Shown here: piece after piece, positions 28,026 to 36,824 of the stretch | Layout: each line of letters begins with the position of its first letter | Numbering within the stretch: the stretch's first letter is position 1 | Program-made: the position numbers and the translations under genes | The notes under the pieces: generated by a model | Database searches by the model: none | The model's input: only the letters and a program-made list of their open reading frames with translations | Told to the model about the DNA's origin: nothing | From: Rhodanobacter_A agri | GTDB lineage: Bacteria; Pseudomonadota; Gammaproteobacteria; Xanthomonadales; Rhodanobacteraceae | Assembly (NCBI RefSeq): GCF_044904705.1 | Contig: NZ_JADIKL010000008.1 | Location: 1-64,000 of the forward strand | DNA: 64,000 nucleotides | Direction: 5' to 3'

Positions 28026-28068
28026 GGCGAGGTTGATTCCTGCATCCTGCGTGGGGCGGTGGAAGGCA

Positions 28069-30213
28069 TCATGCGCGCCGCCGCCACAAGGTCACCTCGG
28101 ACAAGGTGTGCTGGAACTTGCGCCGTGTCTCGCGTATCACGAACGGCACCGCGCGCGGTTCGCCCAGCCGCTGGAAATGCACGCCGAGCACCGCGTCGAG
28201 GCCGTCCAGCGTGGTGAAGCTCTCGCCGTCCTTCTTGAAGCCGCCCAGCCAGTCCGCGCGCGGCGTGTGCTCGACGAGCCAGGTGTAAGGCGAGGTGATC
28301 ATCAGCAGGCCGCCCGGATTCAGCCGTTCGTGGATGGCTTCGAGGAATTGCGTGGGGTTGTACAGGCGGTCGATCAGGTTGGCGGCGAGGATGAAGTCGT
28401 AACCGCTGAATTGCGGCTTGAGATTGCAGGCGTCGCCCTGGAAAAACTCCACCTTCGCGGCCGTGTCCGCCAGGCCCAGTTCGGCGAGGCTGCGCGACTT
28501 GTATTCGACCAGCTCGCCCTCGTCCTGCAGCAGGTAGCGCAGGCTGTCGCCGCGCGCCAGCGCCACGCCCTGGCCGATGAAGCGTGCGGAGAAATCCACG
28601 CCGGTGACCTGGCCGAAGTGGCGGGCCAGCTCGAAGCTGGCGCGGCCGGAGGCGCAGCCTAGGTCGAGCGCCTTGCGTTTCGGCGAGCCGCCGAGCGTGT
28701 CTATGGCCAGATCGACCAGTGCCTTCGAGAAATTCGGCACGCCGAAGTAGCTGTCGCCGTAGTGGAACTCGGCGTATTCGCTGAGCAGCTTGTCGGTTTC
28801 GTAATGCGAGGCGGGTGCGGGTTTCATGTTCTTGGACACCACGTAACGGAAGCCCGCGTGCTGGAAGAAGTGGCGGCGGAAGGCGTAGCGCGAAGCAGCC
28901 TCGGCCTCGTTGCCGGTGGCGATCCAGGAGCCGCCCTTCATCAAGTTGTGGCGGCCATCGAAGGTAGGGGTGGTGAAGTCGTCGTAGATCGGATGTACCT
29001 GGAAGCCTTCGAACGGATAGACCGGGGTTTCCGTCCATTGCCATGCGTTGCCGGCCACGTCGAAGAATTCGCCCTGCGCGAAGCGGTTCACCGGGCACGA
29101 CGAGGCCCAGTGTGCGAGGTTGAGGTTGGCGTCCGGCGTTTCGCCGTCCGGTGCGCCGCGCCGGCTTTCAGCGTGGAGCCGATACCACTCGTCTTCGGTG
29201 GGCAGGCGCACCGGCTGGCCGCCGTGCGCCGATTTCCAGCGGCAGAAGGCCTTGGCTTCGTGGTAGTTCACCTCCGCTGGCCAGTCCCACGGCATCGGCA
29301 CTTCGCCGGTCATCAGGCGCAGTTGCCAGCCCTCGGCCGAACGCCGCCAGAAGGTGGGATGGGCGGCCTTGGCGAATTCGCGCCAGCCGTTGCCTTCCTC
29401 TTCCCAGTAACCGGATTGGGCGTAGCCGCCGGCCTCGACGAAAGCCAGGAATTCCCGGTTGCTGACCAGGTGGCGGCTGGCCTCGAACGCCGGCACCTCG
29501 GCCACATGGCGGCCGTATTCGTTGTCCCAGCCGTAGACGGCGCTACCGATGTCGCGACCCAGCGCCACGCTGCCGGCCGGCACTTTCACCAGCGTGTTCT
29601 CCGGCGCCTCGCCGGTCTGCGTGCACGGCTGCCATGCAGGATGCGGTTTCACATAGGCCAGCTTGTGCTGGCGGATCAGCACCGAGGAGGTTTCCAGGTG
29701 GATGCGCTCGTGCTCGACACCCATGACGATGGCCCACCACGGGTTGTCCCAGCCTAGGGGGAGTTCCAGCGGCGCCTCGTCGATCAGACGGGTGACCAGG
29801 GCGCGCACTTTGTCGCGATAGGCCTGCACTTCGGCGATGCCAGGCCAGTCGTAGTGCGCCTCGTTGAGGTCGTCCCAGCCCATCTCGTCCACGCCCACCG
29901 CAAACACGGATTCGAGGCGCGGATCGATGCGCTTGTCGATCATCCGCGTCAGCAGCAGCTTGTTGACGAAGAATGTCGCGGTGTGGCCGTAGTAGAAGAT
30001 CAGCGGATGGCGCAGCGTGATCGAGGGTTCGTACCAGGCCGCGTCGACGGCCAGTGTCTCGAACAGCGACTCGTAGCGGTCGAAGGTGCTGGTGAAATAC
30101 TCGCGCAGCGTCGCGCGCAGGCGCGCGGGGTCGGTTTCGTGCAGGTCCGGCGTGCGCGGCAAGGGCGTGGTGGCGGTGCGGCGCGCGGGTTCGGCGAGCG
30201 TGGAAGCGTTCAA
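28069..30213 (-). CDS. ovoA: Ovothiol synthase OvoA (5-histidylcysteine sulfoxide synthase / N-methyltransferase)
   Basis: A 714-residue three-domain protein. The N-terminal DinB-like domain has the iron-binding EHERIH motif. The central formylglycine-enzyme-like domain has WDNEYGRHVAEVP, VRLPTEDEWYR and NLMKGGSWIATGNEA. The C-terminal SAM methyltransferase domain has ALDLGCASGRASFELA. The three domains together are diagnostic of OvoA rather than EgtB, which lacks the fused C-terminal methyltransferase. It couples cysteine to histidine with oxygen and later N-methylates the thiol-histidine. The start is placed at TTG 30213 (LNASTLAEP), which has GAGAGG eight bases upstream; the frame stays open to 30309 without a good site. 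Confidence 0.93.
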   Translation of the reverse strand: MNASTLAEPARRTATTPLPRTPDLHETDPARLRATLREYFTSTFDRYESLFETLAVDAAWYEPSITLRHPLIFYYGHTATFFVNKLLLTRMIDKRIDPRLESVFAVGVDEMGWDDLNEAHYDWPGIAEVQAYRDKVRALVTRLIDEAPLELPLGWDNPWWAIVMGVEHERIHLETSSVLIRQHKLAYVKPHPAWQPCTQTGEAPENTLVKVPAGSVALGRDIGSAVYGWDNEYGRHVAEVPAFEASRHLVSNREFLAFVEAGGYAQSGYWEEEGNGWREFAKAAHPTFWRRSAEGWQLRLMTGEVPMPWDWPAEVNYHEAKAFCRWKSAHGGQPVRLPTEDEWYRLHAESRRGAPDGETPDANLNLAHWASSCPVNRFAQGEFFDVAGNAWQWTETPVYPFEGFQVHPIYDDFTTPTFDGRHNLMKGGSWIATGNEAEAASRYAFRRHFFQHAGFRYVVSKNMKPAPASHYETDKLLSEYAEFHYGDSYFGVPNFSKALVDLAIDTLGGSPKRKALDLGCASGRASFELARHFGQVTGVDFSARFIGQGVALARGDSLRYLLQDEGELVEYKSRSLAELGLADTAAKVEFFQGDACNLKPQFSGYDFILAANLIDRLYNPTQFLEAIHERLNPGGLLMITSPYTWLVEHTPRADWLGGFKKDGESFTTLDGLDAVLGVHFQRLGEPRAVPFVIRETRRKFQHTLSEVTLWRRRA

Positions 30214-30301
30214 GGCGATACCTCTCGATCCCGGGGAGTGGGGCAGGCGCGGCCAAGTCCACATTCTGACACGTGTGCCGGCATGCAGCCTCCCACCAAG
30301 G

Positions 30302-30574
30302 CTAACCAAGAAATCGGTGCATGGTTCGCTGCATCACTGACAAGGCCTCGGCACTGCGGCCGGCAACTACCCATCCTGCAAGCGAGTCGCTATCCCTGCC
30401 AAGCTGGCAGACCCGCGGTGCCGCAGCGAGCTCATCGAGTCCCATTTCCAGGACGGCATCAGTGAGTTCCGGCTCGGCTGTACGGAGTTCACGCCAAACC
30501 ACCAAGCAATCGGCACAGTACGCTTCGCGCGAAGTATTGGCGGCGTCAAGGGCAACTCGGAGTTTCTCATGCAT
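30302..30574 (-). CDS. Hypothetical 90-residue protein
   Basis: A small soluble, helical-looking protein (MHEKLRVALDAANTSREAY, then ELTDAVLEMGLDELAAA). GGAG lies about seven bases before the ATG, which supports translation. It has two cysteines in AYCADCLVVW. It is upstream of ovoA on the same strand but 88 bp away, and there is no evidence that they work together. No family is recognised. Confidence 0.5.
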   Translation of the reverse strand: MHEKLRVALDAANTSREAYCADCLVVWRELRTAEPELTDAVLEMGLDELAAAPRVCQLGRDSDSLAGWVVAGRSAEALSVMQRTMHRFLG

Positions 30575-31212
30575 GCGAGTCTCCGCAGCGGTGTTTTGTG
30601 ACCGAAGAAACTACCGTGCGCGGGTCGCATCGAATGAGATGGGAGCATGAACGAAACTGAGGGTAGTAGCATCGCACCACGAGTGGATGACGCTCGGGTC
30701 GAATGAAGCGCCCATGCCTCCTCCGAATCGGAGTTTCGTGACGCTTGCCCGTTGACTCTAGCCTGCAGGCGGGATGATAGTGTGACGGTCATCCACCGAA
30801 GGCCGGCTTGCGATGACGCCGTCGAATCAGGGATGGAGAGTCACTGATGTCAAGGACGACTGGGGAAACAAAGACGTGCCGTAGCTCGTTCGCGGCAATC
30901 GGTTTCATGCCCGGCCGGCGAGCTGCCTCTGCTGGCTTGGCGCTCACTCCCTTCATACCCAGCGCCGACGCCTGCGCGGCCGGTGGCATGCGTTCGCCCC
31001 TCCTTTGCGCCATCGACCATAGTGGATCGATGGGCAGCGGTGCTCGTCCTTATCTGGTCATCGGCCGACTCGCACATGTAGGTGCGCCAACGGATTTGAG
31101 CTGCCAACGACAGCGCTACCGACGATGTGTTTCGTTAGTCCGATGGGTGACAGGTCAGTGCCAACGCCAAGGGCATTACCGCAATCGTCAATGAAATCAG
31201 GGGGGGCGATGT
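30575..31212. other. Non-coding gap upstream of the Rhs locus
   Basis: No convincing gene is seen in these 638 bases. Open frames on both strands are short, lack ribosome sites and have unlikely composition. The stretch is the left junction of the Rhs locus and probably contains decayed sequence, since the next 156 bases are a recognisable Rhs remnant. Confidence 0.4.
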
Positions 31213-31368
31213 ATGGGCACGGTGCTCAACGCGAGTGCAATCCGTAATCAGGACGCGAGCGGCAACCTGGCGCAAGGCACGGACGAGCTAGGTATCCAGC
31301 GTCAACCGGGCTACGACGCGCTCAACTATCTGGTCCAGATGATCGACAACCGCAACGGCACGAACTGA
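31213..31368 (+). pseudogene. Decayed 3' end of an Rhs shell gene
   Basis: The frame from ATG 31213 to TGA 31368 encodes 51 residues containing GNLAQGTDELGIQRQ and YDALNYLVQMIDNRNGTN. This aligns without gaps to the last 48 residues of the two intact shell genes (GIQRQSSYDALDRLV and IDNYNGTN). The same stop position and a similar downstream segment ending in ATGGAT are kept. It is therefore the remnant of a third tandem shell gene whose 5' part has been lost. Divergence (about two thirds of residues kept) shows it is older than the duplication of the other two. Confidence 0.75.
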
Positions 31369-31456
31369 CAGAGGCGTGGGCATGGATGTCGGCAACACCT
31401 TGAACGTGGCGCGCCGCAAGATTCGGCGTACTCAACTTGTGCCAAAGGAGGAAGGC

Positions 31457-33997
31457 ATGCAGCCGGTTCATTCGACAACTGGATTCGCCGTGCAACGGTT
31501 TGTGTTCCTACTTATCTGCGTGTGCACCGGCTTTTTTGTCTGGCGGTCATCCTATGCCTCCGGATGCCCAGAGCGCGACGTTTCTCTACGGCAATGTCAA
31601 GCAGTAATAGCTACCTGGCCGTATGGTCCAGCCTCTGCATGGGGTGCGACCTGGAGCCGCTGGGAGCCCTGTGTCGATCAGCCTCCAACTCCGACATTGG
31701 CCGGTTGGGTCAAATTGTATTATGACTATCAAGATGCAAACGGCAATTGGGTCAGCCTCCGTCCAGAGGACAATCCCGACGATGAATATGGCTACAACTG
31801 CCCATCAACTTATATCAAGCCAACATACAATCCGGTAAAAAATCTAGGCGACGGTGGCACCTGCGCCGGCACTTGCAGTGGTGGTGTCGGAGAACACGGA
31901 GCTTCGAGCGCCAGTGGTGTAGGCGGAGGCGTGGCCTCGCACTCATCTGCGCATTCGCCTTTAATGGTAGATGACCCCATTAATGTAGCCACCGGAGATA
32001 CTTACTTACAGGATGATGATTACATCGATCCGGTAGGGTGGCTGACCTTTAGGCGGTTCTATAATAACGATGCATATACAGGGGTGTCGGCGGCGGGTAT
32101 TCAATGGCGTCACAGCTTTGATCGCTTGCTAGGGTTTTCCGTTGTCAACGGACAGAACCAAATCACCCTTTTTCGCCCTGACGGCCGTCAAGAGTTTTTC
32201 ACCCAGATCAATGGGCAGTGGACGGCGGATCCGGATAGCCCGGATCGCCTGACCGAGACCGACAATGCGCAGGGCAGCGCCACAAGCTATACGGTCTTCA
32301 TCGCCGCACTACGCCAGTTCGAAACCTACAGCGCCAACTACGGCCAGTTGCAGAGCATCGTTGACGTAACGGGTCGCGGAGTTGGGCTTAGCTACAGCGG
32401 CTCGCAGACCCCCACCAGTGTCGCGCCCCATACCGGCTTATTGCTGAAGGTCACGGACTCGCAGGGACGCCAGCTAAATTTCACCTACGACAGCAACGGT
32501 TACCTGCGCCAGACGATCTTGCCCGATGGGCAGGCACTGACCTATAGCCACGACTCGAATGGAAACCTGACGTCAGTAGCGTACCCCGACACGACCACGC
32601 GTCAGTACGTATACAACGAGTCCTCCTTGAACGGAGGGACCAGCCAGCCTTACGCCATGACTGGTATCGTGGATGAGGCCAATGTTCGTTATGAAAGCAC
32701 CGCCTTCAACAGCGCGGGCCAGGCCATCTCGGTAAGCGCTGCCGGTAACGCGGGAACCACGCAGGTTACCTACAACAGCGACGGCACATCCACGGTGAAG
32801 TATCCGCTGGGTGCCAGCATCACGATGGGGTTTGCCGTCGTCAACGGTGTGGTCAAGGCGGCCTCGATCAATCAGCCCTGCGGCGCACAATGCGGGCTGT
32901 ACTGGACGAACCGAACCTTTGATGCGCAGGGCAATCCGGCCTCGTCGACCGATTTCAACGGCAACGTCACCAAGACTACCTACGACGCCAACGGCTTGCT
33001 CGATCAGCAGATCGACGCTTCCGGCACACCGAACCAGCGCACCACCAACACCACCTGGAACTCGACCCTGCGCGTGCCGCTGACGCGCACGGTGCTGGAC
33101 GCCAATAACACCGCCGTCAGCTCCACCCAGTGGGTCTACAACGCCGCCGGCCAGACCCAGGCGCGCTGCGAGATCGATCCCGCCAACAGTGCTGCCTCGG
33201 GCTACGCCTGCAGCGCCAGCGGCACGGTACCTGCCGGTGTGCGCCGCTGGACCTACACCTACTGCACCGCCGTCGATACCACGCAATGCCCTCTCGTCGG
33301 CCTGCTGTTGACCGCCACCGGCCCGCGCACCGATCTGACGCAGACCACCAGCTACAGCTATTACATGAGCGCCAGCGCCGTGAGCTGCGGCACGCCCGGT
33401 GCAGCCTGCCACCAGCCCGGCGACCTCTATCAGGTCACCGATGCTCTGGGCCACGTCACCACCATCGCCTCCTACGACGCCGATGGCCGCACCACCCGGG
33501 AGACCGACGCCAACGGCATCAACACCGATCTGACCTACACGCCCCGCGGCTGGCTCGCCAGCCGTACGGTCGGTGGTGCGCAAACGTCCTTCAGCTACAC
33601 GCCCTATGGCGCGGTGTCCTCGGTGACCGATCCGGATGGGATCACGACCAGCTACGGCTACGACGCCGCCCATCGCCTCACCAAGATCACCGATGCCCAA
33701 GGCAACTACCTGCAATACACGCTGGACGCGGCCGGCAACAAGACAGCCGAGCAGGTGTTCGACAGCAGCGGCACAGCGCACAAGAGCCTCAGTCGCACTT
33801 TCAACCCGCTGGGCCAGCTGACCACGGTGGTGGATGGCTTGAGCCACACGGTGTTCAACGCCAGTGCGGCCGGCAGCTACGACGCCAACGGCAATCTGGT
33901 GCAGAGCAGCGATGGGCTGGGCATCCAGCGGCAGTCGAGCTACGACGCGCTCGACCGCCTGGTACAGACGATCGACAACTACAACGGTACCAACTGA
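31457..33997 (+). CDS. Exported Rhs/YD-repeat shell protein, copy A
   Basis: An 846-residue protein. A signal peptide (FVFLLICVCTGFFVW) is followed by a cysteine-containing N-terminal region. A DUF6531-like entry (MVDDPINVATGDTYLQDDDY) and then many YD repeats (YDSNGYLRQTI, YDANGLLDQQI, YDADGRTTRET, YDAAHRLTKIT) follow. It stops at IDNYNGTN without an Rhs core or toxin tip. The start at 31457 has AAAGGAGGAAGGC upstream; the frame is open earlier. The 5' half is AT-rich and unique, while the last 1057 bases are almost identical to copy B. Such proteins form beta-cocoon shells around toxins; here the toxin-bearing part is in a separate gene. Confidence 0.85.
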   Translation: MQPVHSTTGFAVQRFVFLLICVCTGFFVWRSSYASGCPERDVSLRQCQAVIATWPYGPASAWGATWSRWEPCVDQPPTPTLAGWVKLYYDYQDANGNWVSLRPEDNPDDEYGYNCPSTYIKPTYNPVKNLGDGGTCAGTCSGGVGEHGASSASGVGGGVASHSSAHSPLMVDDPINVATGDTYLQDDDYIDPVGWLTFRRFYNNDAYTGVSAAGIQWRHSFDRLLGFSVVNGQNQITLFRPDGRQEFFTQINGQWTADPDSPDRLTETDNAQGSATSYTVFIAALRQFETYSANYGQLQSIVDVTGRGVGLSYSGSQTPTSVAPHTGLLLKVTDSQGRQLNFTYDSNGYLRQTILPDGQALTYSHDSNGNLTSVAYPDTTTRQYVYNESSLNGGTSQPYAMTGIVDEANVRYESTAFNSAGQAISVSAAGNAGTTQVTYNSDGTSTVKYPLGASITMGFAVVNGVVKAASINQPCGAQCGLYWTNRTFDAQGNPASSTDFNGNVTKTTYDANGLLDQQIDASGTPNQRTTNTTWNSTLRVPLTRTVLDANNTAVSSTQWVYNAAGQTQARCEIDPANSAASGYACSASGTVPAGVRRWTYTYCTAVDTTQCPLVGLLLTATGPRTDLTQTTSYSYYMSASAVSCGTPGAACHQPGDLYQVTDALGHVTTIASYDADGRTTRETDANGINTDLTYTPRGWLASRTVGGAQTSFSYTPYGAVSSVTDPDGITTSYGYDAAHRLTKITDAQGNYLQYTLDAAGNKTAEQVFDSSGTAHKSLSRTFNPLGQLTTVVDGLSHTVFNASAAGSYDANGNLVQSSDGLGIQRQSSYDALDRLVQTIDNYNGTN
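32941..33997 (+). repeat. Rhs shell 3' module, copy 1
   Basis: A 1057-bp segment that matches 35760-36816 at a constant offset of 2819 bases. Long stretches are identical; the main differences are a block near 33362-33410 and scattered single bases. It covers the last 352 codons of shell A including the stop. Confidence 0.9.
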
Positions 33998-34011
33998 TAG
34001 GAGGCAGGGAC

Positions 34012-36816
34012 ATGGATGCCGACAGCAATCAGAACATGATTAGCTACTACGACGAAGCGAATAGCGATCGCGGCACCCCCTTTTTCCTCGCAGGCCGCCA
34101 CACTCGTATCGTCAAATTGATACGGCTCGTCATTATCTGCGTCGTAGGCGCTGCACGAATGTATCGAGGCAGCGCATCTAGTGCCGACAACCAAGGGGCG
34201 CTAAGGCGGTTGGCATCAATGTTTAAAAATGGCGCGAAAAAGCCCCTCGCTCTGAGAACAAATGCTGTCGACCGAGGCGGCGCACCCGTCTTCTGCACGG
34301 GCGCGCACCTGAGTTTACGGGCTTACGTGCTTCTACCCCTATTGATCGTAATCAATCTGCTGACAGGCATTGCGCAAGCACAACACGCTCCCATCGTTTT
34401 TTACAACGCGCCAAATTGGACACCTGATTACCTGAACACTAGATACGCTACGCCGCTCGAAGGTTTTTTGATTCCGTGGAACTCGAATGTGCCGCATTGC
34501 TATAACGGACAACTTGCTTGGGCTTTTGATGGGATGTTTGTCCAGCATGTATCAGGATATGAAGATGGTGATTTTTATGGTGCGAATTACCTTGACATGA
34601 ATGAGTCTGACTGTTCGCTATACGGTGGGCCATATTTGCTTGGTTCCAGTGTGCGCAGATACGCTTACTGCCCAAATATCGATCAGTATGGAAACAATGC
34701 AGACCACTGGGGGTATGCGCCTGACCAATTCCAGAATGGTCTGTGCCCTCCAGGCATCGTTGATCCCGACAAAAATCGCGGATTACCGAGCTGCCCGTGC
34801 AAGTTGAAAGGTGATCCTATCAACCCTGGTACAGGTAATAAATTCGAGTTGGTCGACATTTATCGTGGATCAGGGGTATTTCCACTAGATTTTTCCATTG
34901 CGTACAACAGTCAAAACGGCAATAGCAGTATCCAGGCGCCCGCTGAGCTAGTCCTAGGCGCGCACCGAGTACACGGCTATCTACGCATCATTCGATTGTT
35001 TGACAATGGGGTCGCTGCGACCGCCTACGCGCTGCGCCCGGATGGGAAAGTCCTTGGGTTCAATCGAAATGGGACAAGTTGGATCGCTGATGCCGATGTC
35101 AGCGACACGCTTGCGGCAAGCTACGCCGCCGACGGGTCCATTGCCGGATGGACGTACACCACTGGAAATGGCGGCCAAGAGTCGTACAACAGCGCCGGGC
35201 AGCTCATTGCGCTGATCACCCGGGGTGGCCTCACCCAGACACTGGCCTACAACTCCAGCGGCACTTTGGCCTCGGTGACCGACCCGGAGGGCAGGTCACT
35301 GATCTTTTCGTACGACACCAGTGGGCGCATTGCCACCATGCAGGCCTCGGATGGGTTGAGCTACAGCTTCGCGTACGATGCGAACAACAATCTCAAAACC
35401 ATCACTTACCCGGATTCAAGCGTTCTGACGCTGGTGTACGGAGAGAATAGCGCGGGCATCAATGACCTGACCGGGGTGATCGACGAAAGCGGCAATCGCG
35501 TTGATACAACGCAGTATGACGCCAATGACCGGGCGACCTCCGCCTCTGGACCCGGTGGCATCGGCCAAACCAGCTTGGTCTATGACATCTTGAGCGTCGG
35601 GGAACTCATTGAGTATGTCACGGATCCACTTGGCAAGTTGGAAAAGTCCTCGACGGAATATCTCCTGGGCACCGTGCGGCCATTGACCGTTATTGAATCC
35701 TGCACGGGCTGCACCACGGTGTCGAAGCAGTACAGCTACGACAGCCACGGCTATCTGGCCTCTTCTACTGACTTCAACGGCAACGTCACCAAGACTACCT
35801 ACGACGCCAACGGCTTGCTCGATCAGCAGATCGACGCTTCCGGCACACCGAACCAGCGCACCACCAACACCACCTGGAACTCGACCCTGCGCGTACCGCT
35901 GACGCGCACGGTGCTGGACGCCAATAACACCACCGTCAGCTCCACCCAGTGGGTCTACAACGCCGCCGGCCAGACCCAGGCGCGCTGCGAGATCGACCCG
36001 ACCAACAGTGCCGCCACGGGCTACGCCTGCAGCGCCACCGGTACGGTGCCTGCTGGTGTACGCCGCTGGACCTACACCTACTGCACCGCCGTCGATACCA
36101 CGCAGTGTCCGCTGGTCGGCCTGCTGCTGACCGCCACCGGCCCACGCACTGACCTGACCCAGACCACCAGCTACAGCTACTACCTGGACAGCGCGACCAG
36201 CGGTTGCCCGACGCCGGGCGGCGCCTGCCACCAGCCCGGCGACCTGCACACCGTTACCGATCCTGCCGGCCACGTCACCACCATCGCTTCCTACGACGCC
36301 GATGGCCGCATCACCCGGGAGACCGACGCCAACGGCATAAACACCGATCTCACCTACACGCCCCGTGGCTGGCTCGCCAGCCGTACGGTCGGTGGCGCAC
36401 AAACGTCCTTCGGCTACACGCCCTATGGCGCGGTGTCCTCGGTGACTGATCCGGATGGGGTGATCACCAGCTACGGTTACGACGCCGCCCACCGTCTGGT
36501 GAAGATCACCGATGCCCAAGGCAACTACCTGCAATACACGCTGGACGCGGCCGGCAACAAGACGGCCGAGCAGGTGTTCGACAGCGGCGGCACAGCGCAC
36601 AAGAGTCTCAACCGTACCTTCAACCCGTTGGGCCAGCTGACCACGGTGGTCGATGGCCTCAGCCACACGGTGTTCAACGCCAGTGCGGCCGGCAGCTACG
36701 ACGCCAACGGCAACCTGGTACAGAGCGGCGACGGGCTGGGTATCCAACGGCAGTCGAGCTACGACGCACTCGACCGCCTGGTACAGACGATCGACAACTA
36801 CAACGGAACGAACTGA
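34012..36816 (+). CDS. Exported Rhs/YD-repeat shell protein, copy B
   Basis: A 934-residue protein, starting 15 bases after the copy A stop with GGAGG eight bases before ATG 34012. The first 69 residues are not signal-like; a signal peptide (AYVLLPLLIVINLLTGIAQAQ) lies at about 103-123, so ATG 34219 may be the real start and the first part a recombination scar. A unique AT-rich N-terminal region (tyrosine/asparagine-rich, NWTPDYLNTRY) leads to GDPINPGTGNKFELVD, the DUF6531-like entry, then YD repeats. The 3' module and the stop at IDNYNGTN are shared with copy A. It has no core or toxin tip. Confidence 0.82.
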   Translation: MDADSNQNMISYYDEANSDRGTPFFLAGRHTRIVKLIRLVIICVVGAARMYRGSASSADNQGALRRLASMFKNGAKKPLALRTNAVDRGGAPVFCTGAHLSLRAYVLLPLLIVINLLTGIAQAQHAPIVFYNAPNWTPDYLNTRYATPLEGFLIPWNSNVPHCYNGQLAWAFDGMFVQHVSGYEDGDFYGANYLDMNESDCSLYGGPYLLGSSVRRYAYCPNIDQYGNNADHWGYAPDQFQNGLCPPGIVDPDKNRGLPSCPCKLKGDPINPGTGNKFELVDIYRGSGVFPLDFSIAYNSQNGNSSIQAPAELVLGAHRVHGYLRIIRLFDNGVAATAYALRPDGKVLGFNRNGTSWIADADVSDTLAASYAADGSIAGWTYTTGNGGQESYNSAGQLIALITRGGLTQTLAYNSSGTLASVTDPEGRSLIFSYDTSGRIATMQASDGLSYSFAYDANNNLKTITYPDSSVLTLVYGENSAGINDLTGVIDESGNRVDTTQYDANDRATSASGPGGIGQTSLVYDILSVGELIEYVTDPLGKLEKSSTEYLLGTVRPLTVIESCTGCTTVSKQYSYDSHGYLASSTDFNGNVTKTTYDANGLLDQQIDASGTPNQRTTNTTWNSTLRVPLTRTVLDANNTTVSSTQWVYNAAGQTQARCEIDPTNSAATGYACSATGTVPAGVRRWTYTYCTAVDTTQCPLVGLLLTATGPRTDLTQTTSYSYYLDSATSGCPTPGGACHQPGDLHTVTDPAGHVTTIASYDADGRITRETDANGINTDLTYTPRGWLASRTVGGAQTSFGYTPYGAVSSVTDPDGVITSYGYDAAHRLVKITDAQGNYLQYTLDAAGNKTAEQVFDSGGTAHKSLNRTFNPLGQLTTVVDGLSHTVFNASAAGSYDANGNLVQSGDGLGIQRQSSYDALDRLVQTIDNYNGTN
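35760..36816 (+). repeat. Rhs shell 3' module, copy 2
   Basis: The second copy of the 1057-bp module at 32941-33997. The sharp change from unrelated 5' halves to near-identity at TTCAACGGCAACGTCACC marks a recombination boundary. Confidence 0.9.
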
Positions 36817-36824
36817 CAGGGTGC

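Noticed and set aside
30847..31194. 115-codon plus-strand open frame left of the Rhs locus
   Set aside because: No ribosome site, unlikely composition and no similarity to known folds.
32573..33847. Minus-strand open frames inside the Rhs repeats (also 35416-36969 and 36861-38372)
   Set aside because: They arise from the repetitive codon pattern of the YD repeats on the other strand and have repetitive Val/Gly/Ala-rich translations.
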